Under the pieces are notes generated by a model. It did no database searches. It was not told the DNA's origin and was given only the letters and a program-made list of their open reading frames with translations. Both the position numbers and the translations under genes were made by a program. Below are positions 44,685 to 55,320 of a stretch of DNA of 64,000 nucleotides, in pieces. Every line of letters starts with the position of its first letter. Position 1 is the stretch's first letter. This DNA comes from Ascaphus truei (taxonomy: Eukaryota; Chordata; Amphibia; Anura; Ascaphidae). The stretch covers positions 14,172,130 to 14,236,129 of the forward strand of contig CM071574.1 of the NCBI GenBank assembly GCA_036426205.1, written 5' to 3'.

Positions 44685-45610
44685 TCAGTGAGATCTGGGC
44701 CTCCGCTAACTGGGAGCCTGGGGCCACAATATATACTTGGCAGCGCCTCCACTTGCCCAGGATCCCCAATTAGTAAGATTCCCCTGGACAAAAATAACAA
44801 TAATTTTCCATATAGTATAACGGTTTACTATAAGTGAATGCAGGACATGAACATATATATATATAACTAATCACCATGCAAGCAGATACGGCAAGGCGGG
44901 ATCAGCGCCTGCAGGTACCGGTGTTGGTGCACTAGTATAATACCTTCCGACTGCTCCAGCAGCCGGTAACTGTACTTCACAAAGGATCCGCCGATCCAGC
45001 GTAGTCTCCTACGAGACTGTACTTGAGTCCAGCAGCTTGATCCCAAACCACCACTCTCTCTGCGGCACACGAAGACACAGTGTCCCTGTATGCTGGTATC
45101 AATAAAGGGTATGCTGTCCCTACCTATGGGCGTTCCCTGCAGTACCACAAGCTGGTGGTGACTCAGTGCCTGCACTGGGGCCTAAGGAGAATCTCTGGCC
45201 TATGCAGTGGGTCACCGACCCCCTGCAACACACACCTCCTCTCCCCTTGCTTCCCCGGGGCGCACTGGCTAGCGTGGTCTCTGCAGCTAGCTTCCCTTTC
45301 AGCAATCCTCACTTTCCGATTGGCTCCTGATTGGCTCCTGAGTCCCCTCTGACCTTACTGAGGCTCATGGGAGTTGTGGTTTGCTAAGAGCCTCCCGCCT
45401 ATTGGTCAGCCGTTCGCGCACTTACTCTGCACATGCGCGACCTTCTAGGAGCTCCCTGCAGCACATCTATACTGCGCACAACTATCCATCATGGCGGCGC
45501 CCTGTGATAGTCGGGCCGCCGCGGAGCCCCGGTGACACCCGAACACTGCCTGCTCGACCCCCCACCCTCCTGAAGGGCCAGCTGAACTGTCGCTTGTCCC
45601 TACAGCACTC
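44685..45610 (-). repeat. LTR-like GC-rich repeat, minus orientation
   Basis: Read on the minus strand, a GC-rich front (45600-45100) passes into a TATATATATGTTCATGTCC section. It ends with CCCCAGGCTCCCAGTTAGCG near 44700, comparable to the end of the plus-strand block at 15500. This suggests related solo-LTR-like elements in opposite orientation. TG...CA termini and target duplications were not found. Confidence 0.35.
45385..45560. promoter_or_regulatory. Promoter-like CpG-rich segment
   Basis: It contains an inverted CCAAT box (ATTGGTCAG, about 45399-45407), an NRF1-like TGCACATGCGCG near 45428-45439 and a YY1-like CATCATGGCGGC near 45488-45499. The following ATG opens only 14 codons before a stop, but CCCCGGTGAC could act as a splice donor. 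It may be a host promoter or the U3 part of the LTR-like repeat containing it. Confidence 0.3.
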
Positions 45611-48355
45611 GCAGCTAGGTACAAGAAAAGAGAGGTTCAGGGAAACACCACTACAACTACAAAACTGATTAATTAAAAAAAAACATATACAATTTTGAAT
45701 GTTTTGCTGCTTTAATACAGTATCTTGGTGCTAAAATACACAGTTCTGTATACTCCTGCAGACTCAGACACAGTCTTGTGTGATTGACACTATCTACACT
45801 GTTAAGAGTGAAAGATAGAAACAGTCTGAAGGATAAAAGAAAATGTGAATGACGTTCTTTCGGGATGAGGAAAATATTTCTTCAGTGTTGCTAAGCGTGG
45901 AAAGAAGCTCTTTAGTATATGCATATTCTGCTTTGCTTGTCGTTAGCAGCTGTATGGACTATTAATGTGCTTATATTTCACAAACTCAGACACCTCCACC
46001 GCCCTTTACACCTTCTACAGTACATGATACTGTAACTCCTTTTCTTTACTTTGACAAAAGTTTCAGGGAAATAGACAGAAGTTAAGGCTCTTTTTCGGAA
46101 AGGTTCTGCAGTTTTCAACGTTGACCTTTTTGTTCAGTCTCCACGGAGGGTATAAATTGGATCCGGGCATCATTGGAAGACGTGATGGCTTATATGAAAT
46201 TATTTAGGTATTTTGGATTATTTGAAGAGGAATGATTGGCAACGGAAAAAAAAAGAGTTAACGCAGAAAGGATTAAATAAATAATATAAAGAAATAAGGA
46301 AGCAAATTCTGATTTGTTTTGATAGAGGGAGTGGCTAATACGTTTACAGTGCCAGGAAAATGAAAAGAACAAATTCCATTGATGTTGCGATGGAAAAAGC
46401 AACATGCTTTGGCAAAGGGCAAGGTATATTATGTCAGTTCTCCATATACTACAAGAATGGTGGGCCCTTGGAGAGCAATGAAAATGTTACATGTAACTAT
46501 GGATAGTAACTGCTGAGTAAAATAGAGAGAGAAGGAAATGTCTACATTTTTCTGACATTTTGGAAAGGCTGAGGGACCCAATATACCAACAGGCAATCCA
46601 TGGCAAGGGACAGCAGAAGTGAAGACTGTTTATGAGGAAAAGATAGATTAGTGAATTTTCGTTTTTCTTGCATGTGAATTAGTTGCATCCAAATCTTTCT
46701 TTTAGCATGCATGGTAATGTGGTTATTTTGTATGCAATATTTACCAGTATTTATGTTATCATTAATGCCTTCTGCCATTTATGCTATTTTCCATTTAAAG
46801 CATTTAACAATGTTCTATATATTTCTTTATTGCAGGTATCTCCAGCACTTAAAGGAGTTAACATTGTTCAATACAAAGGTAATATAAATGTATTCATACC
46901 AAAATGTAAACAGACACTGTAGCATGTTTCAGATTGATATTTAACAGGCATTGGTTTAAGTAGCACTAATTTGTATCTTCGGAGCTGATTAAGGAAAGAT
47001 CCTTAGAGTTTGGAAAATGAAACTTTGTCTCAAATACACTACAGTCAACTACAGTAAGCAGTGAGTGATCAACTTGACCACTCATCTAGTCTGTACACAA
47101 TAGGATGAGGCTGTTTAACAATACTTGTTCTATATTTCATGACACGACCATGGTTTTTGGCAGCATTCTCTGACTGGAAAAATTCACTGATCTTTTATTA
47201 TGATGACTTTTTTGATCTTTTATTATTACTGTGCATTGAATTTAATGTATGCAGCATGGCTGATAAAAACACACAGAATACATTACAGGCAATATTAATT
47301 ATGAGTATGGTTGTTCAATTGTGTCAGTTAAACTGCAATATATCTGTAGCCTAGGTAATTTGTCAATAATTAGCGGTTTGACTTTGAAAAATATTTTCAA
47401 GGGTAGAGCAGAAATGGACATATTTCAAATCCTGTTTCATAGGTATGACAAATAATAAACCATATCAGCATTTTTTATTTCCACTTCAGACAGTAAATCC
47501 CAGGGAATTTACCTAATGCTGCAATAATCCTATTATACCACTTTACTGGCACAAATCATCAGAACATAAGCCTCAGTCTATAAATTAGTTTTTATCCACA
47601 CACCAGACAACATTATTTGGAGAATTGTTTCAAAACAGGAAATGTTCAGAGCTTCCATGAGTTTGTTCAACAGAAGTGGACCACTGATTGGAGTTCCCTT
47701 TAGCCAAACAGTCGTATTGATAAGATTACTCTAAAAATGAAACTTAGCATGAAAACCTTCAGGGTAACGAGAGATGGGCAAAAATGTCAAAATTCGGGTC
47801 ACAAATTTGTCGCGATATTTTGAAAAAAATAGATTCACGCATGAAATTTCAAAGGCAAATTGGACAGTAAAACATAAGGGAGGATGCTCCTAAAACCGCT
47901 GTTGTTTTCGCTTTGCACTTCCTTTCTGCCGACAAATGTTTATACCGATTAGATTCGAAAGTGCAGACATTCTCGCATTACTGCACAAATGTTTTAAAGA
48001 TTTTTTAAAAAGGGACACTAAAATTCTGCCTGGAAGCTGAGCCACGAATATTCACGACTGTGAAGAAACGCCACATTTACAGCTAATTCAAATGCGACCA
48101 GCTCTAATTGTAACTTGCTCGTAAGATAGGGTCGGTTTTCAGCCAGACTCAGAAAAAAAGTTTTGTGTGTGCTGATCACGCGCATTTTAAGTGAAACTTC
48201 TTTGTCTTTTGTCACTGTTTAATCACAGAAATTGTCATTGTAATGGTGATGTTTTTAATTAATTAAAACACAATTTTAGTGCCAAAACGCCAAGAAGTAT
48301 GACTTAGAAAGCGTGTTTCAGCTATTTGCACTTCTACATTTATAGTAACTGAATT
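45611..48355. other. Unassigned AT-rich intergenic stretch
   Basis: No protein-like frame, RNA or clear repeat boundary. A segment near 47765-47830 (GAGATGGGCAAAAATGTC) resembles the start of the AGAGATGGGCGAAT-type MITE family also seen at 56753. Confidence 0.35.
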
Positions 48356-48470
48356 CCGTGTGTGTCAGTCTGTGTTTGTGTGTGTCAGCCTGTGTGTGTG
48401 TGTCAGTCTGTGTGTGTGTGTGTCAGTCTGTGTGTGTGGGTGTCAGTCTGTGTGTTTGTCAGTCGGTTAT
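48356..48470 (+). repeat. TG-rich minisatellite (GTGTGTGTCAGTCT units)
   Basis: Six or so units of TGTGTGTGTCAGTC of slightly varying length. Open frames across it are artefacts. Confidence 0.85.
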
Positions 48471-48729
48471 TCTTAAAGTCCTGCCCCCCCCTCTCTCCTG
48501 ATTCTCCCCCCCCCCCCCCACAGTGCAGCCTCCCTCTTCCCCCTCTCCCCCCCCCCGGTGGAGGTACGGAGACATGGGGGGTCTGTCTGAGTCCCCCGCC
48601 TGGAGAAGCTCTCCCTCTCTTCCCCGGCAGATCTAGGTCCTGCTGCTGGTGCCAGCCCTCTGGCGGAGGTACAGGGACATGGATGTGGCTCACTGGGGGG
48701 GTGGGGGGGAAGGGCGTACAAGGCAGCTC

Positions 48730-48905
48730 ATGGGGGGATTTCTCGGCAGCTCACAGAGGGGGTGCTCGGTGTGTTATGGGGGGGGTTACTCGGTGGCACA
48801 TGGGGGGTTACTCGGCGGGTCACGGGGGGATTTACTTGGTGGGTCATGGGGGTGCTCGGCGGTTCACGGGGGGGAAGGTGTACTTGGTGGGCGGTGCTCG
48901 GCTGG
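48730..48905 (+). repeat. G-rich minisatellite
   Basis: Units of about 25-30 bases with variants of TGCTCGGCGGTTCACGGGGG and TTACTCGGTGGGTCATGGGG recur six to seven times. Many G-runs of four or more lie on the plus strand, so it could form G-quadruplexes. A C-run tract precedes it (48485-48560). Confidence 0.75.
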
Positions 48906-49658
48906 GGTGTTTTTGCGTGTGTGTGTGTTCCTGCTGCTGCTGCTGGATGCTGGCAAAATTCAGTGGCAGTGAATGTTGCTTGTGGCCTCTCTGCCAGCAG
49001 TGACGTCACTTCCAACACCGCTGACTTCCGTCCCACCAACTGCATTCACTGGCGCCTAATTTTGCTCATGTGGTAGGTGCCGCTAAAGAAGCTTCACTTC
49101 AAAAATGTGCAAGCGACCATATGAAATCGTGTGCATTTGGAGGCCATAGAGCATCTTCTGGATTGTAATACATTTAGAGATTAGAAACAAACTCTGTCCA
49201 TTACATTTATGTACCCAGTACTGCTGAGACTCCACAGTGATTTTTCTATCTCTTATAAGGCCAGAGGCTTGCACACTCAAGCTCAATTAACCAACCAGCA
49301 TCATCCTTCCACAATGAGCAGGGGGGTTTCATTAAGTCAGCATACGTTTCTGTGTGATAGTGTCCTTATCTGAACTATCGCAGCTCAATAATAAATAACT
49401 CCTAAGGAGTCACGAATGGTCTTGTCTCCAAGAATGTGTGTCCACCAATTCTGGGATGTACAGTACATGCTTGAGACGGAAAGGTGGTGTCTTTCTTTCG
49501 ATTTCTGTTATGGTGGAAGTAGTTAGCATTTCCCTTTTTCTCATGTTTACCTTTACGTACAATGTTGTAGGCTCACATTTGCATTGTCATTTACAGTGAC
49601 AGAATGCTGCGCTGTTTGGTGTTCTCATGCTGGATTTTTGAACCACTGCTTACTCTAG
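48906..49658. other. Unassigned stretch
   Basis: No gene or repeat boundary that I can support. Confidence 0.4.
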
Positions 49659-49967
49659 CTTTAGCCCGCGACCATATTATGAGTGACGGCACGAGCAACA
49701 TTGCGCACACTGAAACCAAAGGCTGCAAGGCAATGTGCACGGCCATAGAGCGCGCACGTGAACGAGAGCGATGGGGAGGCCGATACAAAATGTTTTGATT
49801 TTGCTGCCCAACGGCCGGGTCAAGTACATAGTTCAACCAATGGGGGCGAACCGCCACGCCCCCTATCGCGCAATCTTATATGACACAGATCGCTTCTAGT
49901 ACAGGCACGCGTGACATCATGCGCTCCGTCACGCATGTGCGCCTGTACTATATATCCGAGGCCTTAG
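49659..49967. mobile_element. CpG-rich hAT-like MITE
   Basis: The left end, CTTTAGCCCGCGACCATATT, and the inverted right end (complement of CTAAGGCCTCGGATATATAG) are imperfect inverted termini. They are similar in style to the element at 51888-52204. An internal palindrome at 49897-49950 pairs TAGTACAGGC with GCCTGTACTA and CGTGAC with GTCACG. A target duplication is not evident. Confidence 0.4.
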
Positions 49968-50009
49968 TTGCAGGATTGTCCCAAGTCAATTTGTAGGTAC
50001 AGGTTGTAC

Positions 50010-50191
50010 AAGGGGTAGCCAACTCCAGTCTTCAAGAGCGACCAAAAGGTCAGGCTTTCAGGGTTATCCTACTTCAGCACAGGTGGCTCAATCAGTGGCA
50101 CAGTCCAAGACTGTGCATCTGTGCTGAAGCAAGGTTATCATGATAACCTGACCAGTTGGTGGCTCTTGAGGACAGGAGTCTGCTACCCCTG
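50010..50191. mobile_element. Palindromic hAT MITE with 8-bp TSD
   Basis: It starts AAGGGGTAGCCAACTCCAGT and ends with the near-complement (GGAGTCTGCTACCCCTG). The halves are inverted around about 50105. Flanks GGTTGTAC (50002-50009) and GGTTATAC (50192-50199) match at 7 of 8 bases. It is the same family as 16366-16528. Confidence 0.75.
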
Positions 50192-51720
50192 GGTTATACT
50201 TACCCAGCACAATATTTATTCTTTCAACTCTTTCCCACCCCAAGTTGACTCCAGTTCGATGACGAACTAAAGCCATTATAAATTGCTTTTTCTTACTGCT
50301 TTGACATAGCACTTGTAAAACAAAGTGTTCCACTATTCTGTGTACAGAGCCCAAATGTCTGATCTGCTCAATAAAACAAGAAGGAAAAGCTAATTTGGCT
50401 TTGCTTCAAATAACCATTTCCTATTGATGTTCTCTGTTTTACAGTATATTCTATATATACAAATATGCCTGTGATATCTAGAAAGCACAATAAAATGCAT
50501 GTCAGTGAGATCATGATTGGAAGTAATAGGTGCGTTAACACAGTTCCCATTCCTAACGAGGCTCATTGTCTCGTAACTCGTTAATTCTACCTGTATGGCT
50601 TTATTCCTCTTCCAGAAAACTTTTTAAAAAGATGAATTGTCAAATAAGGGCTATGTGGATTTATGATCAAGGCAGTCAACAGACAATCCCAATTTGGCTT
50701 CAGATTACAAAGCATCACACTGATTTGGGTAGGAAGATTAACATATCAAATCAGAGTGTGCTGCTTCTTCCTATCCAACTAATCTGCTTTAATTGCATAA
50801 ATCCATAACCTTTTTTTTTTTTCATGAGAGTCAGTAAATTAGGTAGTTTCAACAGCACATTGTTAAAACAATTACGTTTCCCAGATACATAAGCAGAAAT
50901 ACACAGAGCCTCCACAATTAAAGTAAGAAATTCTATTTCAAGTAGATGCTTATAGAGAATTATTTTGTGCTGACATTTAACTGTTATATAGAGACGTATG
51001 AGTTCATAAACATGCTCTGTTATATGTAAGGAATTATTGAAGCAGGCGAATGTATTTGTATGATGAACTGTTGTGCAAACATTTAATTGCATAGTAGTCT
51101 TGCACCAGGGGCAAGTGACAGAGAAATTATTCCACAGAAAACAATTGGCTGTATGCAAATTTGCAAAATGATATCAGACAAACAATTGATGTCATATCTT
51201 TAACATTGTCTCGGCTGGAATAAGCAGTACTGTTTATTGTTTAATTGTTTATTGGTTTAACTGAAATTCTGCAGAAGTTAATTGACTTTTTTTTTTTACA
51301 CAGGAGCTTTCCAGACACAATAAAGCCAGGGCTCTACTTCTCTACTCCTTATATAAAAAGAAACAAAGACTGCACCCCAGATAAGCTACTATTTTAAAAT
51401 TGTTGTTGCATTGTTTTTGTAGAGAATAGAGGCCATCTCATATAACCATTGTATGCATTTAAAAAAAAATATATATGACTAAAAATAAAAGTAGCAATAT
51501 TCGGCATCATTTCATTCCCCTTTCCATTGCCTCTCTGATAAGACGATAACATATATTCAGTGCGGAAAAAGGCTGAATTGAAAAGTGTGACTTGTCCACA
51601 GTTCCCTGTTGAATATCCGATGATTAACTTTTCTGCTTGCCAAGTGTTTTGGTCAATAAAACGAAATATGTGTTTAAAAAGTGTGCAAGCTTTTGAGACC
51701 AACCAGGTCCCCTCTTTAGA
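50192..51720. other. Mostly unassigned AT-rich stretch
   Basis: No protein-like frame was recognised. The minus strand of 51688-51720 reads CTAAAGAGGGGACCTGGTT, then GGTCTCAAAAGCTTGC. This is another stem followed by an A-rich GAAA-like motif, of the hammerhead-like type discussed in the findings. Confidence 0.4.
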
Positions 51721-52883
51721 CATAACACAGGGGGAGTTCCCAGCACTCAATAAACAATATATATGACAACGTCACTGGGTGATATGCTAAAAAGAAAATG
51801 TTTTTACTCTACTGATGATCGTACAATGTACAGAAAAGATGATACAAATGTAGCAAACAATTGTAACTGACAATGATGACTAAGGCAATGTAATATAGTC
51901 CTTGCTGCTGTGTGTGCGGGCGCGCGCCCGGCTTTGCGCATGCACGCTGCGTGCGCGTCTAGTTGCTAGGGTGCAAGTGGTGATGCGCACGGCTAGGGGG
52001 CGTGACTCTGACGTCGCAGCATTAGGCCATTCTGTGATTTGTTCGTGGCGTGGCAGCAGCGCGAAAATACAATTTTATTGTATTTTCCCTGGTCTGTCGC
52101 GCCACCGCTCACGCGTCTGAAGTATAGCAAATGCAGGCTCATACCCTGCAATTATAATTGATGCGCGCGCACAGTAGTGCATGCACGAAGACTATATTAC
52201 ACGCCTACGGTATATTAAAGTAACCCATCAAGTATATCCAGATATAGAGTCAAATCAACACACTAAATGTAATGGGAGAAAAAAGGATATATAGAGGAGG
52301 AAGATAAGGTAAGGGAAAAAGAGGGGATGGGGAAAAAACAGGGGAATAAGGGGGCAACATTTCAGGGCTCCTAGCCCCTTCTTCTGGAAAGACCACAATG
52401 ATCCAGGTACTTCCGTTACCCATGTAAGAACAGGAACTCCCTCAATTAAAAGCAATAACCAGGCTGAAGAAATGATGTAAGTAGCAAAATGCACTAAGAA
52501 TAATAATCTCTCAGCTGGGTATAATGAAACAAATGACAGCAAAGGCTAGGAGCCCCAAAACGTTGCCCCCCTTATTTCCCTGCTTTTCCCCATCTCCCCA
52601 TCTCCTCCTCTTTTTGCCTTACCTTATCTCCCTCTATGTATCCTTTTTTCTCCCATTACACTTAGTGTATTGATTTGACTACATATGTGGATATACTTGA
52701 TGGGTTACTTTATTATACCTTAGCCATCATTGTCAGTTACAATTGTTTGCTACATTTGTATCATCTTTTCTGTACATTGTACAATCATCAGTACAGTAAA
52801 AACATTTTCTTTTTGGCATATCACCCAGTGACGTTTGCATTTATATTCTTTTTTGATTGCCGGGAACTCCCCGTGTTCTGTAT
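51721..52883. repeat. Large inverted repeat, about 343-bp arms
   Basis: The left arm is 51721-52380 once the 317-bp insertion and its duplicated target are set aside. It pairs with the right arm at 52541-52883. Pairing segments include GGGAGTTCCC with GGGAACTCCCC, ATCACCCAGTGACGTT-type sequence, GTAACCCATCAAGTATATCC with its complement near 52690, and GGGGGCAACATTTC with AACGTTGCCCCCC. The spacer is 52381-52540. It is either two head-to-head copies of one repeat or a foldback element. Confidence 0.75.
51888..52204. mobile_element. 317-bp hAT-type MITE with empty site preserved nearby
   Basis: The inverted ends share TGTAATATAGTC (left 51889-51900; right complement 52190-52201). Flanking octamers are CTAAGGCA (51880-51887) and CTACGGTA (52205-52212). 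The other arm of the surrounding inverted repeat keeps the uninterrupted site CTAAGGTA (complement at 52716-52723). Each flank differs from it by one base. This is direct support for an 8-bp target duplication. The body is CpG-rich (GCGCGCGCCC, GCGTGCGCG) and non-coding. Confidence 0.75.
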
Positions 52884-53249
52884 TGTGACTTTGGAGGGAA
52901 TTACGGTCCCTCTTCATTCCCTTGCACCACACATTTGTTTATTTATTGATTCAGTATACCTCGACCGAGGTGCTGTTAAAACTGTATACTTCCTGTGACA
53001 GGGCTGCTTGTACTATTGTATAAGTTAAATGCATGTTTGCTTTCTGGCATCATAGTGCACCACCTTTCTTTTTCTGTTTTGCTTTTTGCTGGGCCCACCG
53101 ATCTTTTTAGTTTCCTTTTCCTGAAACTTTACTAACCTTTAATGTGGTGTCCTGAGGTCAGTCAGTATAATGCAGGTATGGTTAATGTTAAACACAGTTT
53201 GATGTTACACAGCTATGGGCAGTCTCTGTTAAAAAGGAAAAAGGCATTG

Positions 53250-54341
53250 GAGAAAAGTTGTTGTGCACCAATTGAACTCCACAATTTAATCTGGCTACCC
53301 AATACCGGGGTACGCAAGATGAACAACCTAACACAGACCATGGTCAATTCGTTAAAAGTCTGGGGGGCCACGAAATTCAAATATAATCTGACCACCAAAA
53401 CATCGCTAATGACACCAATAGTGGGTAACGCAGATTTCGCTCCGGGCCTGAATAGCAAAAACTTTCTAATATGGACACAAAATGGATTGTCCCGACTACT
53501 AGATCTGGAGAGCAGAAAGACCATACAATCATTTGAGCAAATTAAATCCTCTAAGAATATCCCAAACAGCGAATTTTTTAGGTACCTCCCGATCAGAAAT
53601 TTCTACAATAAGACTCCAATTCGACCGGCGCGAACAAATTTTGAGCAGCTGTGTTCTAGAGCTACGGACACAAGGGGACTCACATCTAGAATGTACAGGG
53701 AAGTGGTCTGTCAGAAGTCGCCTCTAGACAACAGACTGAGTTATATGAGACACTGGGAATCCGATCTAGGCGAGACTTTAGAGGACGATGAATGGGACGA
53801 AATTATTAAGGCGGCAGCAAAAAGCTCAATCTGCACCACATTAAAGGAGAACGCATATAAAGTCCTTATGAGGTGGTACTACTCTCCGACGCGCCTAGCG
53901 AAATTTGTAAAAGGCTACTCCCCTCCCTGCCCTAAACAGTGTGGGGAGCCTGCAGATCTCCGACATATGCTGTGGTCTTGCACTAAAGTGGCCCCTATTT
54001 GGGAACAAATCAGAGACTGGATTCAGCGGATTCTCGATTTAGAGATCCCCTTGGACCCGTGGCTGTTCCTCTTGGGCAGGCGGATCCAGGGTATATCGAA
54101 TGCGTCGCATAAATTAATCGCGCATTTCGCCACTGCCACAAGATGCGAGATCGCAGCACTATGGAAACAGCAGGAGGTACCAATTATCCCAAAGATCAAA
54201 AACAGAATTTGGCACGTCTGCCGGATGGAACAATTAACGAGTTTAGTTAATGACACCGGCACAAACTTTCTAAAAGTCTGGGATCCATGGTTGACCCAGG
54301 CAGACATCCCCGGAGTGGAGGCCACCTCAATCCTGCACTAA
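53250..54341 (+). pseudogene. L1/Tx1 ORF2 C-terminal domain, intact to its stop
   Basis: This is the C-terminal 363 residues of an L1-clade ORF2 protein, downstream of the RT palm. The open frame extends upstream to 53142, but the first 36 codons there are host sequence ahead of the insertion point. Element coding starts at the GAG codon at 53250. Visible blocks are APIELHNLIWLPN, FLIWTQNGLSRLLDL, YMRHWESDLGETL, KVLMRWYYSPTRL and the Cys-His motif CPKQCGEPADLRHMLWSC (53928-53981; C-x3-C-x7-H-x4-C). That motif is the C-terminal zinc-knuckle-like element needed for L1 RNP function. The stop is at 54341. No internal stop is seen, so the parent element was recently active, but this truncated copy lacks endonuclease and RT. 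Confidence 0.85.
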
Positions 54342-54548
54342 TTAAAATAAATGCGTTCTCCTTTGAGGTCAGACTAGACAAAAAGACATAGTGACGCGCG
54401 GAGAACAGACCTTTACACGGCCCCAAGATAAGATAACTCTAATACTAAAAAGAACCCATAGGAGGACCCGCCACATATAAACCCCTTGGTTTTGGCCTAT
54501 CATTAGGGCCGAGACACAAAGAAAAAAACACGATTTTGCCTGGCCATC

Positions 54549-54586
54549 CACCACCCCCCCCCCCCCCCCCCCTCCCCCCACCCTCT
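54549..54586 (+). repeat. C-run in the L1 3' UTR
   Basis: About 25 consecutive C, then CTCCCCCC, in the sense strand of the L1. The opposite strand is a G-run. The other L1 in the window has an equivalent tract (57962-57979, G-run on plus, C-run in its sense). Confidence 0.9.
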
Positions 54587-54772
54587 TCCCCTGTTTCCCC
54601 GTCTAGTTTGTCTAGTCCTGTATGTACAGCCTCAAATGGTTGAGTCTCAGAGGCAATATGTTATATGTTTACTAAATTTGGAAAGACGATAATGGTCTGT
54701 GGAATAATGGCTATATATGTATTTTTCCAATAAAAATTTAAAGTTGAAAAAAAAAAAAGGAAAAAGGCGTTG

Positions 54773-55058
54773 CCTTCCTGCATACCATCCAGGGTGGATT
54801 ATACCATGGTATGGAGGGGGGGGGTTAAAGTAAGTGATACTGAATGTCATTTATTTTGCAGAGTAAAGACATGCATGGGATGTTTGTAAACGGTACTGTT
54901 TTGGGGCTTGCTATAGAAAATTGTGTGTTGTGTGAAGTGTATTATGTTTGCAAATTGTGTAAGTTTTGGGAGACATCTCCCCTGTGTGGTTTACTTTATT
55001 TGGTTTTGTCCTAATTAACTAGTAATAAAAGGGAGGGGGTTTCTTTCCCTGGGGCCTG
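54773..55058. other. Unassigned stretch after the L1
   Basis: Starts with the host sequence following the target duplication. There is a G-run at 54817-54825. No motif supported. Confidence 0.4.
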
Positions 55059-55144
55059 CTGCACTCCTTGTTGCTGCTATGTGATATGAGGTTGTCTCTT
55101 TCTGCACTCCTTATTGCTGTTATGTGATATGAGGATGTCTGTGG
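55059..55144 (+). repeat. 43-bp tandem duplication
   Basis: Two adjacent 43-base units start CTGCACTCCTTGTTGCTGCT and CTGCACTCCTTATTGCTGTT, both continuing ATGTGATATGAGG. They lie immediately upstream of the receptor-like open segment. Confidence 0.75.
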
Positions 55145-55320
55145 AACTTCAGTGAAAGGATGCAAACTTTCTAATGCAGATATTGCTGGCTATTCTGTGG
55201 CTGGAGACATCATGCTGGGAGAACTGGTTGTTGTACACCTGAATGTGGAATACCTAATAAAAAGAAGGTTCAGAGAACAGCAAAAGCCTCTTTCATTCTT
55301 CCCAGGGTCTGATGCTGCTG
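55131..55320 (+). pseudogene. Vomeronasal type-2 receptor-like N-terminal segment
   Basis: The frame open from 55131 reads VKGCKLSNADIAG, then YSVAGDIMLGELVVVHLNVE (55191-55250) and KRRFREQQKPL. The pattern GYS-x2-GDI-x-LG-x8-H, with a cysteine about ten residues earlier, is the conserved start of the extracellular Venus-flytrap domain in family C GPCRs. The closest recalled match is the V2R chemoreceptor family, which is greatly expanded in amphibians. These receptors bind ligands at the surface of vomeronasal neurons. No signal peptide or second exon is visible nearby, and similarity fades after KPLSFF. It is probably a stray first exon or pseudogene fragment; a chance likeness is not excluded. 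Confidence 0.4.

Larger units (their letters stand above)
53231..54772 (+). mobile_element. 5'-truncated L1/Tx1-type LINE with 19-bp TSDs
   Basis: Flanks 53231-53249 and 54754-54772 read AAAAAGGAAAAAGGC followed by ATTG and GTTG, identical at 18 of 19 bases. Between them lies the last part of an L1-like ORF2, a 3' UTR with a long C-run (about 54549-54577), AATAAA at 54729-54734 and a poly(A) tail. This is the standard product of target-primed reverse transcription with 5' truncation. The single mismatch between the duplications indicates a fairly young insertion. Confidence 0.85.

Noticed and set aside
48362..49076. 213-codon frame and antisense partners
   Set aside because: It runs through the TG and G-rich minisatellites; overlapping frames on both strands and no domain.
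53142..53249. Start of a 399-residue gene
   Set aside because: These 36 codons are host sequence in front of the L1 insertion, joined by chance in frame.
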